Below, in pieces: positions 1 to 4,749 of a stretch of DNA of 12,141 bases. The translations under genes were made by a program, and so were the position numbers. Under the pieces are notes generated by a model. That model was not told the origin of the DNA. It searched no databases and saw nothing but the letters and a program-made list of their open reading frames with translations. The DNA comes from Actinomycetota bacterium (lineage in GTDB: Bacteria; Actinomycetota; Actinomycetes; Streptosporangiales; Streptosporangiaceae). Every line of letters starts with the position of its first letter. The first letter of the stretch is position 1. Where the stretch lies: the NCBI GenBank assembly GCA_003242605.1, contig QGUZ01000140.1, positions 1 through 12,141 on the forward strand, given 5' to 3'.

Positions 1-466
1 AGGCGTGGCCCTGGATGAACACCTGGTCGCCGGACTCGCCGTGGTCCTTGCCGCGGAAGAAGTGGTTGAAGCCGACCTCGTACAGCGACGCCGCGGACGC
101 GTAGGTGGCGATGTGACCGCCCACGTTGGTGAGCGCGTTGGCTCGGGTGACCATGACCGCGGCGTTCCAGCGGATGTAGGCCCGGATCCGGCGCTCGATG
201 TACTCGTCACCGGGGAACCAGGGCTCGCGCTCCGGCGGGATGGTGTTGATGTAGTCGGTGCTGCGCAGACCGGGCACGCCGACCTGGTGCTCGCGCGCCC
301 GCTCCAGCAACCGCAGCATCAGGTAGCGAGCCCGGGTCCGCCCCTCCGTCTTGACGACGGCGTCGAGCGACTCAAGCCACTCTTGGGTCTCGCTGGGATC
401 GACATCAGGAAGCTGGCTCGGTAGGCCGTCACTGATGATCGAGAAACGCTGGCGTCCGGAAGTCAC
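1..466 (-). CDS. aceE: Pyruvate dehydrogenase E1 component, homodimeric type (5' part; C-terminus off window)
   Basis: This is the thiamine-diphosphate E1 subunit of the pyruvate dehydrogenase complex, which decarboxylates pyruvate and acetylates the E2 lipoyl domain in the cytoplasm. Only the first 155 residues plus one base are present; the family is about 900 residues long. Visible landmarks are an acidic N-terminal segment (residues 20-40), IPPEREPWFPGDEYIERR (76-93), the RANALTNVGGHIA block (108-120) with His118, and QGHA at the window edge with His154. These correspond to the active-site histidine regions of the AceE family, as opposed to the two-subunit PdhA/PdhB type. The GTG start at 466 is preceded by a GGAAGGCGAG ribosome site and gives the usual short N-terminus. 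It diverges from the DUF1918 gene across a 421-base gap. Family identification is secure; nothing can be said about the missing part. Confidence 0.95.
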   Translation of the reverse strand, partial: MTSGRQRFSIISDGLPSQLPDVDPSETQEWLESLDAVVKTEGRTRARYLMLRLLERAREHQVGVPGLRSTDYINTIPPEREPWFPGDEYIERRIRAYIRWNAAVMVTRANALTNVGGHIATYASAASLYEVGFNHFFRGKDHGESGDQVFIQGHA

Positions 467-887
467 TGGGTCTCGCCTTCCGCGGATGGACTTGTAGCCT
501 ATTTGTGGTCGTCCTGGTCTACCTCATCCTGGCTGACGTATCCCGAAAGCGCACCTCTACTGTCGGGTAACCAGAATGTGGCCACTGCCCGTGAGCAGGG
601 GTTTGGCCTAGACCACCGATGGTAGGACGATTTCACATTACAGCTTCACGGTCTGTTGCGCTCCCCCCGGTTCCGTTGCCGCGCCGCTACGCACCGTAGC
701 GGACGGCGCCGTACCTCCGGCGGCGTGCGGTGCGGGTCCGGCCCGGGCCGCGGCGGCGCGCGTAACGTTTCGGTCTAGTTGCCGGTTCCTTGCCCGGTCA
801 CATGGGACACCCCCCTTTTCGGCGGGCACGAGCCGTACGAATGTGGAAGGCAACAGTAGGCACCCGAGCACTCGTAGGGAGGGTCGC
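467..887. other. Intergenic region between divergent aceE and DUF1918 genes
   Basis: This 421-base stretch has no credible coding sequence. The open frames crossing it lack ribosome sites and resemble no family I know. It should hold the two outward promoters. The half next to aceE (about 480-650) is clearly less GC-rich than its surroundings, as expected for a promoter and leader. The half next to DUF1918 is GC-rich and contains the short-loop hairpin at 684-702. I could not pick out a convincing -35/-10 pair for either gene. Confidence 0.6.
684..702. repeat. Perfect 8-bp hairpin with 3-nt loop
   Basis: CCGCTACG (684-691) and CGTAGCGG (695-702) are perfect inverted copies separated by CAC. 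The pairing does not extend outward. It lies between two divergent genes, so it cannot be a simple terminator for either. It could be a protein-binding palindrome, a leader hairpin, or the end of an unannotated small transcript. Confidence 0.5.
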
Positions 888-1082
888 ATGCTGGCCGCTG
901 TGGGGGATCGTCTCCTGGTACGCGGCAACGCAGTCGGCAGCCCGGACCGCCAGGGCGAGATCATCGAGGTCCGCGGAACCGACGGCGGCCCGCCGTACCT
1001 GGTGCGGTTCGACGACGGGCGCACGGGCCTGGTGTTCCCCGGCCCGGACGCCGTCGTCATCCCAGCTCAGCGTCGAGGCTGA
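888..1082 (+). CDS. DUF1918 domain protein
   Basis: This small 64-residue soluble protein consists of a single DUF1918 domain. The visible pattern is VGDRLLV near residue 5, a PDRQGEIIEVRG block (about 19-30) and PPYLVRFDDG followed by FPGPDAVV (about 35-58), which is the typical actinobacterial DUF1918 sequence. The fold is predicted to be a small beta-barrel; its function is not established. The ATG at 888 is chosen because TAGGGAGGG lies just upstream and the family starts there. The open frame reaches back to 843, but those 15 residues are not family sequence. The next gene starts 18 bases downstream, so the two are probably co-transcribed. There is no signal peptide, membrane segment or cysteine. 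Confidence 0.85.
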   Translation: MLAAVGDRLLVRGNAVGSPDRQGEIIEVRGTDGGPPYLVRFDDGRTGLVFPGPDAVVIPAQRRG

Positions 1083-1100
1083 GACCCTAAGATCAGGCAC

Positions 1101-1508
1101 GTGAGATCTACGACCTTCACGGTGACGACCGGGTCCCGGGAGCGGGTGTACGACATCACCCCGCAGTGCCGGGACTTCGTCCGCTCCTGTGGCGGCGACG
1201 GGCTGCTGCACGTCTTCGTGCCGCACGCCACCGCCGGCGTCGCACTCATCGAGCTCGGGGCGGGGAGCGATGACGACCTGCTCTCCGCCCTGGGCGAACT
1301 GCTGCCTGCGGACGACCGGTGGCGGCACGCGCACGGATCGCCGGGCCACGGGCGCTCGCACGTGATGCCGGCGTTCATCCCGCCGTACGCCACCATCCCC
1401 GTGCTCGACGGACGTCTCGCCCTGGGGACGTGGCAGTCGATCGCGATCGTCGATCTCAACGTGGACAACCCCGAACGTAGTGTTCGTCTGTCGTTTTTGT
1501 CGGATTAG
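1101..1508 (+). CDS. YjbQ/UPF0047 family protein (secondary thiamine-phosphate synthase-like)
   Basis: This 135-residue protein belongs to the YjbQ family (UPF0047). Some members have weak thiamine-phosphate synthase activity in vitro, but the true physiological role is unclear. The conserved HATAGVALIE block (residues 42-51) carries His42 and Glu51. It is followed by the His-rich stretch around residues 76-87 (RHAHG, then GHGRSH), and then the family signature TIPVLDGRLALGTWQ (98-112). Length is normal for the family (about 130-140). In many homologues the middle reads EGNSDAHIKSS; here it is GSPGHGRSHVM, a divergent version that keeps the histidines. The start is GTG at 1101, with AGATCAGG about 10 bases upstream. 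It sits 18 bases after the DUF1918 stop, which suggests one transcript. Confidence 0.85.
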   Translation: MRSTTFTVTTGSRERVYDITPQCRDFVRSCGGDGLLHVFVPHATAGVALIELGAGSDDDLLSALGELLPADDRWRHAHGSPGHGRSHVMPAFIPPYATIPVLDGRLALGTWQSIAIVDLNVDNPERSVRLSFLSD

Positions 1509-1663
1509 GAAATAACGGTGCGGGTCACCGCTCGTGGCGACCGTTGACGACGATGGGTCACAGCGTGTGGACTGTGCCGAGCGGCTCCGAAGGGGAGAAG
1601 CGAACCCGGAGGGCGTCGCGCATGACCGCAACGGGCGGGGCCACTCAAGCAGGAGGGATAAAC

Positions 1664-2092
1664 GTGAGCGCGACCGCGGGTCAGGCGCAGGGCGAACGCG
1701 GCCTGGCCGAACGGCTCGGCCTCAAGCCGGGCCAGGTGGTGCAGGAGATCGGCTGGGACGAGGACGTCGACGAGGACCTGCGCGCCTCGATCGAGGAGCT
1801 GACCGGCAACGAACTGGTGGACGAGGACTACGACGACGTCGTCGACGTCGTGCTGCTGTGGTGGCGGGACGGCGACGGCGACCTGTTCAACGCCCTGACC
1901 GAGGCGAAGACCTCGCTCGCCGACGGCGGGCAGATCTGGCTGCTGACGCCGAAGGCGGGCCGGGAGGGGCACGTCGAGCCCAGCGACATCGGTGAGGACG
2001 CCGCCACCGCCGGTCTGTCCCAGACCAGCAGTATCAGTGCGGCGCGGGACTGGTCCGGCACCCGGCTCGTCGCACCGAGAGCGCGCCGCTAG
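1664..2092 (+). CDS. DUF3052 family protein
   Basis: This 142-residue acidic soluble protein carries a DUF3052 domain, an actinobacterial family without an assigned biochemical function. Visible features are LAERLGLKPGQVVQEIGWDE (about 14-33), a strongly acidic segment (32-62, rich in Asp/Glu), a VVLLWWRDGDGDL stretch (about 62-74) and IWLLTPKAGR (91-100). A less conserved Ser/Thr-rich C-terminus follows. The GTG at 1664 is chosen because a perfect AGGAGG sits 7 bases upstream; the frame is open back to 1544 but lacks a ribosome site there. It precedes ahpE by 145 bases, and a strong inverted repeat lies in that gap. From memory, a DUF3052 gene beside ahpE and divergent from aceE is also seen in M. 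tuberculosis (Rv2239c). Confidence 0.85.
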   Translation: MSATAGQAQGERGLAERLGLKPGQVVQEIGWDEDVDEDLRASIEELTGNELVDEDYDDVVDVVLLWWRDGDGDLFNALTEAKTSLADGGQIWLLTPKAGREGHVEPSDIGEDAATAGLSQTSSISAARDWSGTRLVAPRARR

Positions 2093-2134
2093 GCCGTCGA
2101 CACTCCGCCGGGCACGGCCCGGCGAACAGCTGCC

Positions 2135-2168
2135 CCTGCCGTACGGTCCGCCAAGGCCGTACGGCAGG
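2135..2168. promoter_or_regulatory. Perfect 12-bp inverted repeat upstream of ahpE (terminator or operator)
   Basis: CCTGCCGTACGG (2135-2146) and CCGTACGGCAGG (2157-2168) are perfect inverted copies around a 10-base spacer (2147-2156). In RNA the stem would extend by a G-U and a C-G pair. It starts 42 bases after the DUF3052 stop, and its right arm ends 69 bases before the ahpE start. There is no T-run after it. It may be a GC-type terminator for the DUF3052 gene, an operator for a dimeric regulator of ahpE, or both. Confidence 0.65.
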
Positions 2169-2237
2169 ATGGTGTATGTCCAACTCCCACACCCACGGCG
2201 ATGCCGCGGCACGCCCGCGGCGGAAATGGACCCGACA

Positions 2238-2696
2238 ATGGCGGTCGACGTCGGTGATGTGGCCCCGGACTTCGAGCTCCGGGATCAGCACGGCACGCCC
2301 GTCAGGCTCTCCGACCACCGCGGCCGGAAGGTCGTGCTGATCTTCTTCCCGCTGGCGTTCAGCGGGGTGTGCCACGGGGAGCTCAACGCGATCCGGGACG
2401 AGTTCCTGCCCGCGGTCGCCGACGACGTGCAGGTGCTCGCCGTCTCGGTGGACTCGATGTTCGCCCAGCGGGCCTGGGCGGACCGCGAGGGGTATCGCTT
2501 CCCCCTGCTGTCCGACTTCTGGCCGCACGGCGAGGTGGCGCGCGCCTACGGCGTGTTCGACGAGGAGAAGGGCGTCGCCGTGCGGGGGACCTTCATCATC
2601 GACCGCGAGGGCGCGGTGCGCTGGAAGGTGGTCAACCCCATCTCCGCCGCCCGCGACATCGCCGCCTATCAGAAGGCGCTCGCCGAGATCTCCTGA
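2238..2696 (+). CDS. ahpE: AhpE-type one-Cys peroxiredoxin
   Basis: This cytosolic thiol peroxidase reduces hydroperoxides and peroxynitrite and is recycled by low-molecular-weight thiols and redoxins. The 152-residue protein has one cysteine, Cys45, in PLAFSGVC (38-45), the peroxiredoxin PxxxT/SxxC motif; Ser42 replaces the more common Thr. Arg116 in VRGTFIIDR completes the active site, and LLSDFWPHG (90-98) is characteristic of the AhpE subgroup. Numbering is the same as I recall for M. tuberculosis AhpE (Pro38, Cys45, Arg116). This supports the ATG at 2238 over the in-frame ATG at 2226 and the much longer open frame. The ribosome site is weak (GGAAATGGA). The zinc-ribbon gene follows after 38 bases, probably on the same transcript. 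Confidence 0.93.
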   Translation: MAVDVGDVAPDFELRDQHGTPVRLSDHRGRKVVLIFFPLAFSGVCHGELNAIRDEFLPAVADDVQVLAVSVDSMFAQRAWADREGYRFPLLSDFWPHGEVARAYGVFDEEKGVAVRGTFIIDREGAVRWKVVNPISAARDIAAYQKALAEIS

Positions 2697-2734
2697 CATC
2701 CGCCCGTATTCGGGCCGAGCCGTTGGAGGCCAAC

Positions 2735-3061
2735 ATGCCCTGCTTCCGCTGCGGGGCGCGGCAGACCGACCCCGTACGCGGCGCGAGCCCCTGGAGGCGC
2801 GGCGTCCGCCACGAGACCCAGGTGCTCATCTGCCCCGACTGCCAGCGATCCGGCGACCTCGACCTCGACACCTGCCACAGCTGCGGCTCCACCGCGCTCA
2901 TCTGCCGCCTCGGCGAGATCGAGTGCCGCTCCTGCGGCGCGGTACGGCTCGCCGCCGGCCGCTCCTGCTCGGCGCCGCCACGGCCCACCGGTGTGCCGGG
3001 CCTCTCCGAGGAGGTCGCCGCCGCCCTCGACCGCGTGCTGGGCCGCACCTCCCGCCGCTGA
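2735..3061 (+). CDS. Small zinc-ribbon protein with four CxxC motifs
   Basis: This 108-residue protein has no name that I recognise. It carries four CxxC pairs: Cys3/Cys6, Cys33/Cys36, Cys47/Cys50 and Cys64/Cys67, plus a lone Cys80. The spacing suggests two zinc ribbons, possibly pairing 3/6 with 33/36 and 47/50 with 64/67. The segment between the first two pairs is basic (SPWRRGVRHE, 18-27). The tail after about residue 80 is Pro/Arg-rich and ends in a short predicted helix (EEVAAALDRVLG). The ATG at 2735 has a TTGGAGG ribosome site 5-6 bases upstream. Its position 38 bases after ahpE and ahead of tRNA-Val suggests co-transcription with ahpE. A role in nucleic-acid binding or redox/zinc handling is only inference. 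Confidence 0.8.
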   Translation: MPCFRCGARQTDPVRGASPWRRGVRHETQVLICPDCQRSGDLDLDTCHSCGSTALICRLGEIECRSCGAVRLAAGRSCSAPPRPTGVPGLSEEVAAALDRVLGRTSRR

Positions 3062-3071
3062 CGGCCCCGCC

Positions 3072-3090
3072 CGGGCCGCGCCCCGGCCCG
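3072..3090 (+). terminator. Weak candidate hairpin after the zinc-ribbon gene
   Basis: CGGGCC (3072-3077) can pair with GGCCCG (3085-3090) across a 7-base loop, 10 bases after the stop codon. There is no T-tract. A direct repeat of CCCGGGCCG (3070-3078 and 3092-3100) offers alternative pairings. It is short, so it is a weak call. Confidence 0.3.
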
Positions 3091-3126
3091 ACCCGGGCCG
3101 ACGCGCCACGTCGCGCCCCTATCGAT

Positions 3127-3156
3127 GTGCCGAACACCCCCGACGTGCCGTAAGGT
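3127..3156 (+). promoter_or_regulatory. Candidate promoter for tRNA-Val
   Basis: GTGCCG (3127-3132) and TAAGGT (3151-3156) are separated by 18 bases and resemble an actinobacterial sigma-A-type -35/-10 pair. The -10 box lies 31 bases before the tRNA, giving a short 5' leader. The leader ends in a near-tandem repeat (TTCGTACGGG/TTCATACGGG, 3171-3190) that runs into the first tRNA bases. Confidence 0.4.
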
Positions 3157-3187
3157 GTTGTCGTCCCGCGTTCGTACGGGTTCATAC

Positions 3188-3262
3188 GGGCGGTTAGCTC
3201 AGCGGTAGAGCACTCGCCTTACAAGCGAGGGGTCACTGGTTCGAACCCGGTACCGCCCACCA
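3188..3262 (+). tRNA. tRNA-Val, anticodon UAC
   Basis: All arms can be folded. The acceptor stem pairs GGGCGGT (3188-3194) with ACCGCCC (3252-3258), and the D-stem pairs GCTC with GAGC. The anticodon stem pairs CTCGC (3213-3217) with GCGAG (3225-3229) around the loop CTTACAA, giving anticodon TAC (valine). The T-stem pairs ACTGG with CCGGT around TTCGAAC. The discriminator is A, and CCA (3260-3262) is encoded. Its 3' end abuts an integrase remnant, so it was probably an integration target. Confidence 0.97.
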
Positions 3263-3268
3263 GCCCAA

Positions 3269-3300
3269 ACGCCCCGTTTTCGCTCGTGGAACCGGGGCGT
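3269..3300 (+). terminator. Hairpin just downstream of tRNA-Val
   Basis: ACGCCCCG (3269-3276) and CGGGGCGT (3293-3300) form a perfect 8-bp stem with a 16-base loop containing TTTT, beginning 7 bases after the tRNA CCA. It is a plausible terminator or processing signal for the tRNA transcript, and lies in the likely attachment-site region. Confidence 0.55.
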
Positions 3301-3320
3301 GCGTGACCAACTGAGTGACA

Positions 3321-3351
3321 AAGCCCCGCAGGCGATCATGCCGCGGGGCTT
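3321..3351. terminator. Strong hairpin inside the integrase remnant tail
   Basis: AAGCCCCGC (3321-3329) and GCGGGGCTT (3343-3351) pair perfectly. GGC (3331-3333) and GCC (3340-3342) extend the stem inward past a single bulged A, leaving the 6-base loop GATCAT. The near-symmetric form with AA/TT ends could terminate transcription in both directions, from the tRNA side or from the old integrase gene. Confidence 0.7.
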
Positions 3352-3373
3352 CGTGCCATTGGCGTGCCATTGG
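3352..3373. repeat. Two tandem copies of an 11-bp unit
   Basis: CGTGCCATTGG occurs twice back to back (3352-3362 and 3363-3373), directly after the hairpin at 3321-3351. It falls in the coding tail of the integrase remnant. It could be a slippage duplication or recombinase arm-type sites; nothing further supports either. Confidence 0.6.
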
Positions 3374-3575
3374 CTCAGGCGGGGAGCGGTCCGACGATCG
3401 ATGCGAGCCGTGCCGTTCGACACGTCGTTCATCGCGTCGGCGATCCTGCGATCGGCCTCCGCCGTGCGGTGCTGGTAGATCAGAGCGGCGCGGGGGAGTC
3501 ATGACATCCGCAGGTCGCGAGGGTCACCGGCGGCACCGGCCGCTCTTCCGGCTCCCCCTCACCCGCCGTGTCGCC

Positions 3576-3955
3576 TCAGGAAGAGCGCTCCCAGTGCCGG
3601 GGCGGCGGCTCGAGCACACAGAACTCGTTGCCGTCGGGATCGGCGAGGACGTGCCAGCGCCAGCCGTTCTCGGGATCGGCTCTTCGGTGAGCCGCGTCGC
3701 GCCCAGCTTGAGAGCGCGCTCGACCTCCCCGGCGAGGTCGCGCGTACGCAGGTCCAGATGCACGCGGCTCTTGCCGGTCTTCGCATCCGGCACCCGCTGA
3801 AGCACCACCACGATGCCAGGGCCGTCCTCGGGGATCAGGTGGCGGTATCGCGCACTGCCGGGGCCGGCCGGGACGTAGCCGAGGAGCGCGCCCCAGAACG
3901 CCGCCGCGCGGCCGAGATCGGCGCAGTCGATGGCGACGGCCAGCTCGCCGTTCAG
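3576..3955 (-). pseudogene. Frameshifted VOC/glyoxalase-family protein
   Basis: This is a degraded gene for a small vicinal-oxygen-chelate (glyoxalase/bleomycin-resistance type) protein. The first part, in one frame, reads GELAVAIDCADLGRAAAFWG, then ...GIVVVLQRVPDAKTGKSRVHLDLR and ...LGATRLTEEPIP. The expected continuation ENGWRWHVLADPDGNEFCVLEPP is in another frame from about 3674 down to the stop at 3576. A single base lost in the CCC run at 3672-3674 explains the switch. In addition, no ATG, GTG or TTG precedes the N-terminal block in its frame; the closest candidate is a CTG at 3955. It sits between the integrase remnant and the dct regulator terminator. A sequencing error could explain the frameshift, but not the missing start as easily. 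Confidence 0.75.
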
Positions 3956-3979
3956 GTAGCGATGTCCGGCGCTCCGTGC

Positions 3980-4020
3980 GGCGCCCGCCGCCGCGGTTGT
4001 TCGCGGGCGGAGCGGGCGCC
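3980..4020 (-). terminator. Terminator hairpin after the dct two-component operon
   Basis: GGCGCCCGC (3980-3988) and GCGGGCGCC (4012-4020) form a perfect 9-bp outer stem. An inner stem (3991-3995 with 4002-4006) encloses a 6-base loop. Read on the minus strand it begins 15 bases after the response-regulator stop at 4036. There is no T-tract, as is common in high-GC actinobacteria. Confidence 0.7.
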
Positions 4021-4035
4021 GTCACCCGGGCGCGG

Positions 4036-4749
4036 TCAGGCCGGGTCCGGGGGAACGCGCGGGGCGGGCTCGGCCGGGCCGGTGGTGGGCCGGTAGCGCA
4101 GCTCGGGGCGGCCCACCGAGCCGTAGCGGGGCACCCGGCGGGCGACGCCGGTCTCGATCAGGTACTCCAGGTAGCGCCGCGCGGTGACCCGGGAGACCCC
4201 GACCGCCGCGCCGATCTCCTGCGCCGAGACGCCCTCGGGGTACTTGCGCAGCTCGGCCGCGATCAGTTCCAGGGTGGCCAGTGACATGCCCTTCGGCAGC
4301 GCGGCCCCGGTGCCGCCGCGCAGCGTGGCGAGGGCGCGGTCCACCGCGTGCTGGTCGGCCTCCACGGCGCCGTTCATCGTGGCGCGGAACTCGGCGTACC
4401 GCTTGAGCTTCTCGGCGAGCGCGGCGTAGGTGAACGGCTTGATCAGGTACTGCGAGACGCCGATCGACACCGCCGCGCGGACCACGGCGAGATCCCGCGC
4501 CGAGGTGACCGCGATCACGTCGCAGAGCAGGCCGCCGGCCCGCAGCCTGCGGCACAGCTCGAGCCCGTGCATGTCCGGCAGGTAGAGGTCGAGCAGGATC
4601 AGCTCGACCGGCCGCTCCCGCAGGAAGCGCAGCGCCTCCCCGGCGGACCGGGCCACCCCGGCGACCTGGAAGCCGCCCACCCGCTCCACGTACCGGCGGT
4701 TCGCCTCCGCCGTGATCTCCTCGTCCTCGACGACCAGCACCGATATCAC
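4036..4749 (-). CDS. CitB/DcuR-family response regulator
   Basis: This 237-residue cytoplasmic transcription regulator is the partner of the adjacent kinase. An N-terminal receiver domain (about 1-120) has the acidic pair Glu8/Asp9, the phosphoacceptor Asp54 in LILLDLYLPD, Thr82/Ser83 and Lys104 in YLIKPF. After a linker, the C-terminal part contains a helix-turn-helix (about 172-196, VSAQEIGAAVGVSRVTARRYLEYL), as in the CitB/DcuR/DctR family. The GTG start overlaps the kinase stop by 4 bases (4746-4749), and its ribosome site GGAGGTG lies inside the kinase 3' end, so translation is coupled. The likely target is the dctA promoter region at 6357-6482 and possibly its own operon. A hairpin terminator follows at 3980-4020. 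The inducer is not shown by the sequence. Confidence 0.93.
   Translation of the reverse strand: MISVLVVEDEEITAEANRRYVERVGGFQVAGVARSAGEALRFLRERPVELILLDLYLPDMHGLELCRRLRAGGLLCDVIAVTSARDLAVVRAAVSIGVSQYLIKPFTYAALAEKLKRYAEFRATMNGAVEADQHAVDRALATLRGGTGAALPKGMSLATLELIAAELRKYPEGVSAQEIGAAVGVSRVTARRYLEYLIETGVARRVPRYGSVGRPELRYRPTTGPAEPAPRVPPDPA

Larger units (their letters stand above)
3263..3503 (-). pseudogene. C-terminal remnant of a tyrosine recombinase (integrase)
   Basis: On the minus strand, RAALIYQHRTAEADRRIADA is encoded just inside 3492. It matches the C-terminal signature of actinobacterial phage and plasmid integrases (GHxSxRAALIYQH...IADAL), including the catalytic tyrosine. The ...WHANGT... 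tail is also of a kind I recall from such proteins. Going upstream, a stop (TGA) appears three codons before this block. Adding one base in the G5 run at 3492-3496 would restore HDSPRAALIYQH, so there is a one-base loss there, and homology fades beyond about 3503. The rest of the gene, with the R-H-R catalytic residues, is absent. The fragment points towards the 3' end of tRNA-Val, the normal geometry for int next to its attachment site. The frame stays open into the tRNA (stop at 3199-3201), so the original stop is uncertain. Confidence 0.75.

Noticed and set aside
1544..1573. TTGACG-18-TGGACT as promoter of the DUF3052 gene
   Set aside because: The -35 box is good but the -10 is a poor match, so I do not list it as a feature.
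1992..2237. Extended N-terminus of AhpE (from 1992, or from the ATG at 2226)
   Set aside because: The extension overlaps the DUF3052 gene and the inverted repeat. Starting at 2238 puts the peroxidatic cysteine at position 45, as in the M. tuberculosis protein.
3199..3432. Intact small protein ending in ...RYRVRTSDPSLVRRVLYR on the minus strand
   Set aside because: The C-terminal half is the antisense reading of tRNA-Val, a familiar spurious tail. Only the upstream integrase block is meaningful.
3524..3811. Separate small gene starting at GTG 3811 on the minus strand
   Set aside because: This frame is the middle of the VOC-family protein followed by out-of-frame sequence, so it is part of the broken gene.
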